A DNA stretch of 62,279 nucleotides. Origin: a virus. A program made the translations under genes and the position numbers. Shown one piece after another: positions 15,236 to 24,205 of this stretch. The DNA lies in IMG/VR virus record IMGVR_UViG_3300032116_000190, positions 1-62,279 of that record; one strand, 5' to 3'. The stretch's first letter is position 1. Each line of letters starts with the position of its first letter. The notes under the pieces were generated by a model, which did not search any database, was not told where the DNA came from, and worked only from the letters and a program-made list of their open reading frames with translations.

Positions 15236-15312
15236 TGGCGACTCGTACGGGACTTGAACCCGTGGCCTCTAGCGTGACAGGCTAGCGATCTAACCAACTG
15301 ATCTAACGAGCC
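15236..15312 (-). tRNA. tRNA-Asp(GTC)
   Basis: Complete cloverleaf, anticodon loop CTGTCAC, encoded CCA. An early-type promoter lies about 20 bp upstream. Confidence 0.92.
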
Positions 15313-15332
15313 ATTAAACTCTGTATATACTT

Positions 15333-15361
15333 CTTATAATGTATTCTAATACGATAGTCAA
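15333..15361 (-). promoter_or_regulatory. Promoter of tRNA-Asp
   Basis: TTGACT, 17 bp, TATAAG. Confidence 0.7.
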
Positions 15362-15378
15362 TCGTTTTGGGTAAGCTT

Positions 15379-15455
15379 TGGTGACGCAGGGTAGAATTGA
15401 ACTACCGACCTCGGGCTTATGAGACCCACGCTCTGACCATCTGAGCTACTGCGCC
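15379..15455 (-). tRNA. tRNA-Met(CAT), elongator
   Basis: Fully paired acceptor (G1-C72), loop CTCATAA, encoded CCA. It overlaps the 3' end of the HisRS-like gene by ten bases. Ile2(CAT) cannot be excluded. Confidence 0.85.
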
Positions 15456-16076
15456 ATTTGTTTCTCTAAAGCAAGTAGCAGTCTGTCAACTCCTATTGCC
15501 CATCCACATCCTTGAGGATAAGTGCCTCCACCAGCGATTTGTTTCTGTGCCCCAAGTATATCACACCTAGCTTCAAATCCATCGCGGGAATAATAACTCA
15601 ATCCTCGCTTGACGTTTTCATCAAACTCATATTCAACATTACTACCGTTCAAGCATAATGTCAAGAGATTTTTTGCCTCTTGTTCATAATCGCCAGGACC
15701 TAGAATCTCAACACCGAATTGAGTAAACTCACGGTATCTACCTTCTTGTGGTCTTTCGTAACGATAGCAACGAGTGACATAAAACAGTTTGATTGGTTTG
15801 GGTAGTGAATTCTTCCAATTCTGTTCGTACATCTGCTGAATCATTGCAGTAGCTTCTGGAATCAACGTGACCTCACGATCACCTTTATCCTTGAAGTTCC
15901 ACAACTGATTCTGTATTTCTGAACCTGAACGTTGAATCCAAGTGTCAGTTTCCCATAGCACGGGAAGAACTATTTCACTAAAGCCTGCATCAATGAAGAC
16001 AGTTCCGTAGCGTGTCAATCATAGACACATAACGAGAAGCCTGTTCACCCATCAATACTCGTGTACCCTTAATCAT
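15446..16076 (-). pseudogene. HisRS catalytic-core-like gene with a frameshift
   Basis: Class II synthetase motifs of the histidyl type are evident: MIKGTRVLMGEQ at the start, motif 2 as YRYERPQEGRYREFTQFG, the histidine motif RGLSYYSRDGFEARCD and motif 3 as WAIGVDRLLLAL. The protein would be about 209 residues, lacking the insertion and anticodon-binding domains of full HisRS (about 420 aa). The first 22-24 codons are in another frame. Dropping one A of the GGAACT run at 16002-16006 joins them. AAGGAATTT precedes the ATG at 16076. It is a decayed gene, a programmed +1 shift or a sequence error. Confidence 0.65.
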
Positions 16077-16155
16077 TTCAAATTCCTTTTAATATTTTAC
16101 TTGATAGTTTTTACTATCATTCTTTTTTGGTGTCCCCGACGAGGACACTCTATTG

Positions 16156-16314
16156 TTAGGACAATTCAAGCTTAGTTAAATCAAATGCCTTTGAAAAAGA
16201 CATAACACGTTCCCATAACTCCGCTTGGGTAAGTCCTGATGGAATACTTGCAGAACATGAAACTGTTCGTTCTGAATTATGGACTTTGCCATATAATGTG
16301 TATTTGTAGATCAT
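16156..16314 (-). CDS. Small hypothetical protein (52 aa)
   Basis: MIYKYTLYGKVHNSERTVS with a helical second half. AAGGAAAAA precedes the ATG and it lies 11 bp after the Pth2 gene. Function unknown. Confidence 0.6.
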   Translation of the reverse strand: MIYKYTLYGKVHNSERTVSCSASIPSGLTQAELWERVMSFSKAFDLTKLELS

Positions 16315-16325
16315 TGGTTTTTCCT

Positions 16326-16694
16326 TTAACAAAACGTTTTAATTGCTTTTAAATCTTCACCGATCATATCTTCACTTAGTGGACCGATACCAAGACAAGT
16401 CGTAGTAGGTTCCTTAAAGACAGTGAATCCTTTGTCAGTGATTAGTTGTGTAGCGCATACGTCATTGTATGCTTTTTGAAGCTCCTGTAGCTGCTCTACA
16501 GTGTCTACAATCAAGGTAATCTTGAATGAGTGTCCACTGTCTAGATAAGCTTTAGCAAGCTCCGGAGTCTCTGCCATAGCGTTCATGAAAGTATGCAAGT
16601 AAGCATGACCTGCTTGCGTACACATTTTACCACGAACCCCGTTAATTTTGTCTACAGATTCTTTTGCGAAAACGCAATACATCTTATATTTCAT
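16326..16694 (-). CDS. pth2: Peptidyl-tRNA hydrolase, Pth2 type (122 aa)
   Basis: Sequence and length (about 120 aa) match archaeal/eukaryotic-type Pth2: RGKMCTQAGHAYL (basic residue, Q and H typical of the active region), the KITLIVDTVEQL strand, and TTCLGIGPLSED near the C terminus. The enzyme releases peptides from peptidyl-tRNA that drops off ribosomes. Its place inside a tRNA array suggests recycling of phage tRNAs. The downstream tail IKTFC is short. Confidence 0.8.
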   Translation of the reverse strand: MKYKMYCVFAKESVDKINGVRGKMCTQAGHAYLHTFMNAMAETPELAKAYLDSGHSFKITLIVDTVEQLQELQKAYNDVCATQLITDKGFTVFKEPTTTCLGIGPLSEDMIGEDLKAIKTFC

Positions 16695-16860
16695 CAGACT
16701 CTACCTTAATTGCTACGTAGTCCATTTGAGGACGTAGCGTTTTTCTTTTCTCAACAAGTGCTAATGCTTCTTCTTCGGAATAGAACTTAGCATCAGGCCA
16801 TGACGAGAATGGCGTGCCGTTGATCGGTATAGTCTTAGATACTACAATCCATTTAGTCAT
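16684..16860 (-). CDS. Small hypothetical protein (58 aa)
   Basis: MTKWIVVSKTIPING, a short alpha/beta sequence. The ATG overlaps the TGA of the upstream 53-aa gene and its end overlaps the start of pth2, suggesting translational coupling. Function unknown. Confidence 0.6.
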   Translation of the reverse strand: MTKWIVVSKTIPINGTPFSSWPDAKFYSEEEALALVEKRKTLRPQMDYVAIKVESDEI

Positions 16861-17018
16861 TTTCTTGGCTTTCGATTGCCGTAATGATTTTTCCAAGCTT
16901 CGTCTGTGTAGGCAGGTCCATGTCTACTCAAGAGAAGTTCTCGTTCTTGAGGATCCATCATGATCCACTCCTCGTGAGTATAACGCTTGCCTGACTTAGC
17001 TAATGTCATAGCTGGCAT
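16857..17018 (-). CDS. Small hypothetical protein (53 aa)
   Basis: MPAMTLAKSGKRYTHEEW with AAAGGAG seven bases before the ATG. Overlaps the next gene by four bases. Function unknown. Confidence 0.6.
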   Translation of the reverse strand: MPAMTLAKSGKRYTHEEWIMMDPQERELLLSRHGPAYTDEAWKNHYGNRKPRK

Positions 17019-17034
17019 GTTATTCTCCTTTATA

Positions 17035-17109
17035 TGGTAGCCCGAACGGGTTCCGACCCCGCTTCTCTTGGTTGAGAACCAAGTGTCCTAGCCACTAGAC
17101 GACCGGGCC
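17035..17109 (-). tRNA. tRNA-Glu(CTC)
   Basis: Anticodon loop TTCTCAA and encoded CCA. The T-loop is GTCGGAA, so the invariant T54 is replaced by G, and G1-U72 and G7-U66 are wobbles. Confidence 0.8.
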
Positions 17110-17129
17110 ACAGTGTTGTGTCAAGAGTT

Positions 17130-18347
17130 TTACCCCTTGACACAAACTACCTGCTTCAACGTATGCACGATATCTACAAGGTCAAACTGTGCAGCCATAA
17201 CTGCATCAATGTCCTTGTACGCCTTCGGCGTTTCGTCAATAACGTCTGCGTCCTTTCGGCACTCAACCCCTGCCGTAGCAGCGATATGGTCCTCAAGAGT
17301 GAAACGCTTCTTCGCTTCGGTACGGCTCATAGAGCGTCCTGCACCGTGTGAACACGAACAGAACGATTCACGATTACCCTTACCACGAACGATGAATGAC
17401 TTTGCACCCATTGAACCCGGGATAATTCCCATTTCGTCCTTCTTAGCGGACACTGCACCCTTACGAGTAACAAGAACGTCCTCACCGAAGTGCTTTTCGT
17501 GCGATACATAGTTGTGGTGACAGTTAACTGCCATCAACTCACTATAGAACGGCTTCGTGATCACTGAACGGATAGCAGCAATAGTTGCTTCCATCATTAC
17601 TTCACGGTTGCTACGAGCAAACTTCTGTGCCCAAGACACTGCCTGCATGTAGTCGTTGAAGTGATCAGTGCCTTCCGGCAGATACGCAAGGTCCATATCC
17701 GGAAGATTGATAAACCACTTACGCATATCCTGCTTCGCAAGTTCAATGAAGTAGGAACCGATACGGTTACCAATACCACGAGAACCTGAGTGCAGCATGA
17801 TCCAAACGTAATCATCTTCATCAAGACAAATCTCTACGAAGTGATTACCAGAACCAAGCGTACCCAAATGATGAGGCGCACGTTCTGCTGCCTGACCAAT
17901 CTTAGGATGCTTAGCTACGATTTCAGCAAGACCAGCCGCATGTGCAGTAAACTTAAGTGCAGCTTCGCTAGAAGGAACACCGAATGCACCACGGTCATTC
18001 TTGCCACCATTGTCAGTACGACCATGCGGCACTCGTGCTTCAATTGCAGAGCGAATGCCAAACAGGTTGTCGGGCAAATCTTCTGCACGAAGATTGGTCT
18101 TGTGCGCCATCATACCGCAACCGATATCAACGCCGACCGCAGCAGGGATGATTGCATTCTTGGTCGGAATAACCGAACCAACAGTCGCACCCATTCCCCA
18201 GTGAACATCAGGCATAATTGCTACGTGCTTGTGGATAAAGGGCATAGAAGCAATATTGTCAAGCTGGGCGCGGGCTTGATCCTCAACGGTCACGCCGTCG
18301 ATCCATGCCTTAATAAGACCACCCTTGTTTCCTTGAATTACTTGCAT
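17130..18347 (-). CDS. rtcB: RtcB RNA ligase
   Basis: The 405-residue protein shows the full set of RtcB motifs: MPDVHWGMGATVGS, GVDIGCGM, GSGNHFVE, HSGSRGIG, NCHHNYVSHEKHFG and the guanylylated-His region CSHGAGRSMSR. RtcB joins 2',3'-cyclic-phosphate ends to 5'-OH ends, using GTP and Mn2+, and can reseal tRNAs cut by anticodon nucleases. It lies between tRNA-Lys and tRNA-Glu, both common targets of such nucleases. A repair role is the natural reading. Confidence 0.95.
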   Translation of the reverse strand: MQVIQGNKGGLIKAWIDGVTVEDQARAQLDNIASMPFIHKHVAIMPDVHWGMGATVGSVIPTKNAIIPAAVGVDIGCGMMAHKTNLRAEDLPDNLFGIRSAIEARVPHGRTDNGGKNDRGAFGVPSSEAALKFTAHAAGLAEIVAKHPKIGQAAERAPHHLGTLGSGNHFVEICLDEDDYVWIMLHSGSRGIGNRIGSYFIELAKQDMRKWFINLPDMDLAYLPEGTDHFNDYMQAVSWAQKFARSNREVMMEATIAAIRSVITKPFYSELMAVNCHHNYVSHEKHFGEDVLVTRKGAVSAKKDEMGIIPGSMGAKSFIVRGKGNRESFCSCSHGAGRSMSRTEAKKRFTLEDHIAATAGVECRKDADVIDETPKAYKDIDAVMAAQFDLVDIVHTLKQVVCVKG

Positions 18348-18409
18348 AACTACTTCCTTTAAAAATGGATGGGCAGTTTAACGTCTTACCCAGGACCCTA
18401 CATTAAAAA

Positions 18410-18485
18410 TGGTAGACGATATAGGGTTCGAACCTATGACCTAAGGATTAAGAGTCCCGCGCTCTACCAACTGAGCTAATCGTCC
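18410..18485 (-). tRNA. tRNA-Lys(CTT)
   Basis: Loop CTCTTAA, encoded CCA, GTTCGAACC T arm; C27xU43 at the base of the anticodon stem is unpaired. Confidence 0.88.
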
Positions 18486-18579
18486 ATAAATATCGTTACA
18501 AGCAACAAGAAGCCAGGACACCTAGCAATTCAGCAATATACGAAATCCCACTCGGGGCTTCTCGTCACTTGATATACTA

Positions 18580-18608
18580 GATATACAATACTTCTTGTTG
18601 CTTGTCAA
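18580..18608 (-). promoter_or_regulatory. Promoter of tRNA-Lys/rtcB
   Basis: TTGACA, 17 bp, TATATC. The leader downstream can form a 7-bp stem AGAAGCC/GGCTTCT before the tRNA. Confidence 0.75.
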
Positions 18609-18616
18609 CCGAAAAA

Positions 18617-18877
18617 TTAAACAAGTTCAATTGTGATTACATCGTACTTGTGCTTGATAGCAGGGCCCCAGCGCCAATCGGGCTGTTCGTAGGACCAACG
18701 CTTCACGAGCTTAGCAACACCCTTTTCAACAAGGGACAACGCGGCTTGCTGCTTAGCAAGACTGCGCTTAATGCGACCGTCTGCATTAACATCAATCTGT
18801 GTGGTACCCCGGTGTTCAAGAGTCCACTGCATGTAGTTGACAAGTTCTTGTTCAATCTTCTTAAGCTTGACAGTCAT
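18617..18877 (-). CDS. Hypothetical protein (86 aa)
   Basis: A helical N terminus, then TTQIDVNADGRIKRSLAK and a Trp-rich tail. Own promoter and ribosome site. Function unknown. Confidence 0.65.
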   Translation of the reverse strand: MTVKLKKIEQELVNYMQWTLEHRGTTQIDVNADGRIKRSLAKQQAALSLVEKGVAKLVKRWSYEQPDWRWGPAIKHKYDVITIELV

Positions 18878-18902
18878 TTCATTATCTCCTTGCTATATAT
18901 TT

Positions 18903-18931
18903 GTTATAGCAAAATGGGCAAACAATGTCAA
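18903..18931 (-). promoter_or_regulatory. Early sigma70-type promoter
   Basis: TTGACA, spacer TTGTTTGCCCATTTTGC, TATAAC. Confidence 0.85.
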
Positions 18932-18940
18932 CCAATTTTT

Positions 18941-19441
18941 TTAGATTTTGAAAGTTTTTCTGATATGATGAAACGCTTCCATGTTTCCACGAACATCGTC
19001 TAACGGATCATGGGTATGCTTAGTGATTCTAAACTTCTTCCAAGACGTATGGTCCCTGATATTCTTATTGCATCCTGCATAAAGATCACCGATACGTCTA
19101 GCACTGAATCCAAAAGGGTTTCTACCTTCATAAGTGTGCATCAACCAGTTAATCCACTGCCAATCAAATGCGGGATTATCAGACCAAAAAACACAACGAT
19201 CAAATTGTGATAGCCAGTCACTGAAACGCTTAGCTTCTGTGACAAAACTACCAGTATACTCCTGATGCTGTTCTCTAGTCAACTTAAGTGCGTTGTATGC
19301 ACCTTGGTCAAAATTGGAAAAGATAGGGGAAAACTTGTCAGATACGAAAGTTTTCCCATTCTCTGCGATTGCCGCAAATTCAATCAAGTCGCCCATTGTT
19401 GGGCAAGGACCTGACGCTTCACAATCTACGATAATATTCAT
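18941..19441 (-). CDS. DEDD-family 3'-5' exonuclease (166 aa)
   Basis: Exo I is IIVDCEAS (Asp6, Glu8), Exo II is FWSDNPAFDWQWIN, and HTHDPLDDVRGN supplies the DEDDh His/Asp of Exo III. Such enzymes trim DNA or RNA 3' ends using two metals. Its position near RNA-repair genes and next to a HAD gene would fit end trimming of RNA, but a DNA substrate is equally possible. Confidence 0.8.
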   Translation of the reverse strand: MNIIVDCEASGPCPTMGDLIEFAAIAENGKTFVSDKFSPIFSNFDQGAYNALKLTREQHQEYTGSFVTEAKRFSDWLSQFDRCVFWSDNPAFDWQWINWLMHTYEGRNPFGFSARRIGDLYAGCNKNIRDHTSWKKFRITKHTHDPLDDVRGNMEAFHHIRKTFKI

Positions 19442-19809
19442 ACTGTTTCCTTTCGGCAGTAGACCTCTTCGCTGTAGTAACCATTTGATTCACCAAGGAA
19501 CCGAATCGTCACATAACCCTTGTAGGTTGCGAAGTTATAGAACGTCCACGTATAGCTTTCGCCATTGCAGGTTCCTGGATCTTCTGCATTAGTATCTTCA
19601 CGAGAAATCAACAGCGGAAGGTTTTCTAAGTCTTCCAAATCACCGATGATTTCTTCTACGTACACCGATTCACAGCAGTCAGTATCGTGATAAAGTACAT
19701 AACGCACTTCATCATTTTCAAACGTAACTGTATCGTTAGTTGCACGAACCGAGGTGAAGGTTTGGTTCAGCATTTCGTCAACAGTCACATGATTATCATA
19801 CCAGCCCAT
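19438..19809 (-). CDS. Conserved phage protein, DUF7448-like (123 aa)
   Basis: The central HDTDCCESVYVEEIIGDLEDL is a pattern that I associate with a short conserved phage family; a SYTWTFYNFATYKGYVTIRF barrel-like segment follows. It overlaps the exonuclease by four bases. Function unknown. Confidence 0.6.
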   Translation of the reverse strand: MGWYDNHVTVDEMLNQTFTSVRATNDTVTFENDEVRYVLYHDTDCCESVYVEEIIGDLEDLENLPLLISREDTNAEDPGTCNGESYTWTFYNFATYKGYVTIRFLGESNGYYSEEVYCRKETV

Positions 19810-19827
19810 AACCTTCTCCTTTCATTC

Positions 19828-19856
19828 TTTATATCAGTTCATAGTCAATATGTCAA
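19828..19856 (-). promoter_or_regulatory. Early sigma70-type promoter
   Basis: TTGACA, 17 bp, TATAAA; drives the 123-aa gene and exonuclease. Confidence 0.75.
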
Positions 19857-20307
19857 GAGCCGAATCAAAATGATGCTCTTTAATTCCCAGCCCATCTTCA
19901 ATGTGGATTAGATTAGCAATGTCGCTAAACTTTCTATCATCAAAACATACCCAACTTGTGTCACCGTGATGCTTAATCCAATCCTCAATCGCAACTAATC
20001 TTCCGATGCCACGTACCGGGCTGTTTACCTTACTGTAGTCAATCCTAGGAAAGATTGTGCGCCAGTTAGAATGAACAAACTTTTCATCAAGTCCCCATTC
20101 AACTAGGTCTTCTCTAAGATCGCCGCCCATCCAGTCTTCATAGTTGTGCATACTGTTAGTAACAACCTTAGCACCAGTCTCCTCGCACAGCAAGTTCAAA
20201 TATGCAATTGAGTTAGAACTATATGTAGTGCGGTATACGCTTTCATATACCGGAACATCAATGGGAATTACTGGACCATCAATATCTAAAAAAATTACCT
20301 TATTCAT
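19834..20307 (-). CDS. HAD-family phosphatase, RNA-repair (SAK) type
   Basis: FLDIDGPV gives the DxD of HAD hydrolases (Asp8, Asp10), VVTNSMHN is motif II and VCFDDRKF motif IV. The architecture matches the HAD domain found in swiss-army-knife RNA-repair proteins and as a stand-alone phage protein. It likely removes phosphates from RNA ends or related nucleotides. The gene overlaps the downstream end of the ADP-ribosylglycohydrolase gene by eight bases. Confidence 0.65.
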   Translation of the reverse strand: MNKVIFLDIDGPVIPIDVPVYESVYRTTYSSNSIAYLNLLCEETGAKVVTNSMHNYEDWMGGDLREDLVEWGLDEKFVHSNWRTIFPRIDYSKVNSPVRGIGRLVAIEDWIKHHGDTSWVCFDDRKFSDIANLIHIEDGLGIKEHHFDSALDILTMN

Positions 20308-21184
20308 TTGTTAACTTATCTACCAATTCAATAAAACGTGCTGTGTCGTAAAGCTTATCAAGCCACATGATCGGGATACCTGACATACCATAGAAAGCAC
20401 CTGCAATTTGCCCTGTAACTGCTGCTACAGTGTCGGCATCTTCACCAAGATTAGTAGCAAGCAGAATAGCATCACGGAAGTTATCAGTGTTCTTGAAGCA
20501 CCACAGAGCAGCGTGAAGCGTATGAATGACGTAGCCCGAACTCTTGACTTCATCACGAGATACATCAAGTGTAGTGAGAATGTTCTTAACACTATCTGCC
20601 CAATGATCCTGAGGGTCAATGTTCAATACTGCGTTCTTATCATCAGTGACATATGCAGTCAACAGCACCCTAGCAAGCAAATCGCAACTGTCACAGGCTT
20701 CTACAGAGCCGTGTGTAGTTTCGCCCTGCATGATAGCAGTAGCAATTGCCATATCATTGTCAGTGTGATACTTGATCACCGCAGGGGCGAGGCGCATAAT
20801 AGAACCATTACCTGCGTCCCAAGAACCAGTGTTGTTCAATACACTACCGGTAGTCTCCCAATTTACGATTGCAGAACTAGTAGTAGCACCAATATCAAAG
20901 CAGCGACCGGTCGGGCTATTCACTCCTTCACGATACCACTTGCTAAAACGATTCAGTAAATCATTTCTATCAAGCTGAGGATGTTCAATCAGACTTTCAG
21001 CGAGACACAATGCCATGCTAGTATCATCTGTGAAATATCCTGCGGGAAGATTGAACGGGCCCTTACCTACCATATCAGTTACAGGTTCAAATGTGTCGCG
21101 GGCACGGAACTCAACTGTAGTACCTACAGCATCACCGATTGCGAGGCCCAAGAATGAACCTAAAAGCCTGTCTTTAACTTGCAT
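20300..21184 (-). CDS. ADP-ribosylglycohydrolase (DraG/ARH family)
   Basis: The 294-residue protein has the family signature YFTDDTSMAL (Thr52-Asp54), GNGSIMRLAP in the middle and LGEDADTVAAVTGQIAGAFYG near the C terminus, supplying the two-metal site. These enzymes remove ADP-ribose from proteins or nucleic acids, or split related ADP-ribosyl compounds. Immediately upstream lies a probable ADP-ribosyltransferase, making a write/erase pair plausible. Confidence 0.88.
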   Translation of the reverse strand: MQVKDRLLGSFLGLAIGDAVGTTVEFRARDTFEPVTDMVGKGPFNLPAGYFTDDTSMALCLAESLIEHPQLDRNDLLNRFSKWYREGVNSPTGRCFDIGATTSSAIVNWETTGSVLNNTGSWDAGNGSIMRLAPAVIKYHTDNDMAIATAIMQGETTHGSVEACDSCDLLARVLLTAYVTDDKNAVLNIDPQDHWADSVKNILTTLDVSRDEVKSSGYVIHTLHAALWCFKNTDNFRDAILLATNLGEDADTVAAVTGQIAGAFYGMSGIPIMWLDKLYDTARFIELVDKLTNE

Positions 21185-21205
21185 GTATAACTCCTTTAAT
21201 TATAA

Positions 21206-21234
21206 GTTATACACGTTTAGATGGAGCTTGTCAA
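21206..21234 (-). promoter_or_regulatory. Early sigma70-type promoter
   Basis: TTGACA, 17 bp, TATAAC; drives the ADP-ribosylglycohydrolase. It overlaps the stop of the upstream late gene. Confidence 0.8.
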
Positions 21235-24200
21235 CCTATTTTTTTGACGTTAGCTTTTTTTGCGAAGAATACATCGCCGGTTGTAGAATCCTGAACCACT
21301 AACATAGTAACATCCATGTCAGTGACTTTGCCCTTCTGCCCATATGAAGCTAGAGAGTCGTTGGTTACTTCAACCATATCACCTAAATGAAATTCTGTAG
21401 GGTCGTTTGCATCAACCTTCTTGAGTGCAGATACGGGGAACGAACTAGCTGCGGTGTTACCATCAAGCCAAACACTAACAAAGCCATAGTTAGGATTTAC
21501 TTGCGTAATCTTCCCCTTCATACCTATTAGTCCTGGAAACTCTGATACAACTTCAACTCTGTCATTGACTTCAAATTTAGGAGCAACAGGTTCGGTAACT
21601 TTTGGTTGTGAAGGTCCTTCAGTCTTTGATAAGTTACTTGTGTCATATGTCAATATATTATCTTCATCGCCGTAGTTGATGCGAACGCCAGCAAACTTAC
21701 CATCGTCTGATACTGAGGTAATTGTTCCAGTATATCCAATGAATGAACTATTGTTATATGCGCTTGGGCCAGTTATCTTAACTGTGTCGCCCTCAGCTAA
21801 CTTTGGTTGCTCTTGTGGTTTACCTACCTTCTCTAAAACGTCTGGCTGAAAATATGACCACTCATTTTCATCATTGTTAAAGATAACTGTATAATCGCCG
21901 TCATTGTCAGGCCCGCTTTCAATCTCACCTATGTCGCCGTAGAAGCCGCTTGACTTATCTAATATTTTAACTTTATCACCCATTGCAAATGCAGAAGCAG
22001 CAGTAGAATCTTGCTCAAGTTTTTTCATTCCGCCGGCCGGGACATATGTAATGTTTTTTCCTACTACAACTTTATAGTCACCATCTTCATCAGGACCTGC
22101 TGATACTGTACCTTCTTTGCCGTTGTATAAACTTTGATTATATTCAATCTTTACCTTGTCGCCTGACTTAAATTCTACTTCATCGGTTACTTTTTGGACC
22201 CAGTCAATGAAAGTTTTAACGCCATCTGATATGGTGAGGCTTTTGAATTTAATCCATTCTTTTCCGTTAGGATTCTTTCCTACTTCAATCACTTCGCCAG
22301 ACTGCCCATAGTAGCTTGACTCGTCATTGATAACTTTGACGATATCTCCGACCTTAATGACATTAGTAGAATCAGAAGAATCTTGGTCAAAGTGTTCTAA
22401 ATCCGACAAGTACACATCTGCTCGTGTTGTGCCAATATCTACTTCTGCTTTTGTACCGTTGCTGTATAGATATGTAATTTTACCAGAACTACCGGCGTAC
22501 TCACCACTAGTAATCTTGACTGCATCTCCTAAGTGATACTCACCCGGTACTTTCTTCAATAATTCAGGTGGTGCGTTCTTTAGCAATACTAATTGATTGG
22601 GTTGAAAGTCTACATACATGCTTCTCTTTGGAAGATAGACTTCAATAGTTCCACTGCTGTAGATGAAGTTTACGCGGCCGCGCTCACCGTAGTATTCACT
22701 ATCAGCATCACTAACAACAACATCATCATTGTTTTCAATAACAGGAGGTTTGCCCGCAAGATCCTTTTGAATTTCTTCATCACGTTCGGGAGTGTAGCTC
22801 TCTAGTTGATTCTTATATACAGTGCTATGATTACCTTTTGTATCAACTATCTCAATCTTACCGTTTGCATATACAAAATTAACAGTGCCAACTGTCCCGT
22901 ATAATCTACTGTCAGGATCAGAAACAATGATCTTATCGTCTCTTTCATAGATAGGAATTGATCCATCAGGTAGATGGTATAATTCTACCTCATCTTTTGA
23001 TATAGTAATGTCACCGGTCTTTTGAGTCAAGAACACTTCGTACTTGTCACCATATACATAGGTAATCGTACCTAGCTTACCCTGATGATTTCCAGCTAGT
23101 ATTCTAACAACATCACCCTTGTCCAAGATATTAGGAACTTCACCAAAGTTTTCTGGAAGCTCAACATTATCAGTATTAATTTGCTCTAAGAACTTGAATA
23201 GTTCTCTACTATGTTCAATGTTAACAGCATAGTAGTTTCCCCTGACATAGATTTCTTTTTCTGAGAGAATTGCACTAAACAAATCTTGATCAGTGAACTG
23301 AAAATGTTCCTGAATACTTTTATTAGTTAAAACATTGTCTAATAAATCTTGTGCTTCCTCGGGTAACAATCCCTGATCAATTGCACTAGATACGCTTTCA
23401 TAGTCACGATCATATTCATATCCACTGTAGAACAAATCGTCCGGGTTATATACAGGAAATGTAGATGGATCTTTGCTTTCAGCCTTGGCTTTCTTTACCA
23501 TTTCTCTAAGTTTAGGAACCACTTCTTGGTCCAACAGGTCCCTTCTTTTATTATTGTCTAGGACCAAATCTTTTACTGTTTTACTCCATGTAAACTTGAA
23601 TCCATCTACTGGAAACAATACGTACAATGAATGTCCATAACCGCTTGCCTGGCTTCTATCACCAGTAACAAACATGGCGTTTTCTCTATTAGCTTCAAAA
23701 CCTAAGTGTTTGATGGTTCCGTTGACTAATTCATGCAAGTCTTGGTTGCTATCTTTGGGTTTACGTGATTCAAACGGTTTACCATACAATGCATCGTCAC
23801 TTGATCTAATCCCTCTAAACAAAAACTTTTCTCGTTCAAAGTTGTTTCTGTTGAGTTCCTTGTAAACCTTTATAATCTCTTTGCAGTTCTTTGCTAGAGC
23901 CTTGAACAGATTGTCCATTTTAACAGGTCTGTCATTGACCTTAGACTTTTCAAACTCTATTTGATAAGCCTGATTGACTTTATCAATTTCACCATTCAAC
24001 TTATCTTCAATCTGCTTCATTTCTGCCTTGAGTGCAGGAGGAAGATCCATGTACTTCATGCTATGCAATGAACTTTTGTACTTGTCAAGCTGGTTACTAA
24101 GTTTCTCCAGCTTCTTTAGTTTGAAGGAAATACCTTTTCGTTCACCGGGCTTTACAGGTGCTTCATCAAGTTTCATTAATTGTTCTAGTAGGTCTTTCAT
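21231..24200 (-). CDS. Probable ADP-ribosyltransferase with ten KOW/SH3-like repeats
   Basis: Residues 1-120 are helical. Residues 120-330 follow an R-S-E-type ART plan: FLFRG with Arg129, FVTGDRSQASGYG near 177-188, and EKE at 314-316 in SEKEIYVRG. From about residue 345 there are ten repeats of roughly 55 residues of the KOW form (GDxVxI...YxGxxGxV), ending in KKIG. The gene has a CATAAATA late promoter five bases from the ATG. It could be a virion-carried effector like T4 Alt, with KOW repeats targeting RNA polymerase, ribosome or nucleic acid. The ART call rests on motif spacing and needs structural support. Confidence 0.6.
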   Translation of the reverse strand: MKDLLEQLMKLDEAPVKPGERKGISFKLKKLEKLSNQLDKYKSSLHSMKYMDLPPALKAEMKQIEDKLNGEIDKVNQAYQIEFEKSKVNDRPVKMDNLFKALAKNCKEIIKVYKELNRNNFEREKFLFRGIRSSDDALYGKPFESRKPKDSNQDLHELVNGTIKHLGFEANRENAMFVTGDRSQASGYGHSLYVLFPVDGFKFTWSKTVKDLVLDNNKRRDLLDQEVVPKLREMVKKAKAESKDPSTFPVYNPDDLFYSGYEYDRDYESVSSAIDQGLLPEEAQDLLDNVLTNKSIQEHFQFTDQDLFSAILSEKEIYVRGNYYAVNIEHSRELFKFLEQINTDNVELPENFGEVPNILDKGDVVRILAGNHQGKLGTITYVYGDKYEVFLTQKTGDITISKDEVELYHLPDGSIPIYERDDKIIVSDPDSRLYGTVGTVNFVYANGKIEIVDTKGNHSTVYKNQLESYTPERDEEIQKDLAGKPPVIENNDDVVVSDADSEYYGERGRVNFIYSSGTIEVYLPKRSMYVDFQPNQLVLLKNAPPELLKKVPGEYHLGDAVKITSGEYAGSSGKITYLYSNGTKAEVDIGTTRADVYLSDLEHFDQDSSDSTNVIKVGDIVKVINDESSYYGQSGEVIEVGKNPNGKEWIKFKSLTISDGVKTFIDWVQKVTDEVEFKSGDKVKIEYNQSLYNGKEGTVSAGPDEDGDYKVVVGKNITYVPAGGMKKLEQDSTAASAFAMGDKVKILDKSSGFYGDIGEIESGPDNDGDYTVIFNNDENEWSYFQPDVLEKVGKPQEQPKLAEGDTVKITGPSAYNNSSFIGYTGTITSVSDDGKFAGVRINYGDEDNILTYDTSNLSKTEGPSQPKVTEPVAPKFEVNDRVEVVSEFPGLIGMKGKITQVNPNYGFVSVWLDGNTAASSFPVSALKKVDANDPTEFHLGDMVEVTNDSLASYGQKGKVTDMDVTMLVVQDSTTGDVFFAKKANVKKIG

Positions 24201-24205
24201 TAATA

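Noticed and set aside
16130-16155. GTGTCC/GGACAC hairpin after the 52-aa gene as a terminator
   Set aside because: On the minus strand it is followed by A residues, not T, so it cannot act as a Rho-independent terminator for that gene.
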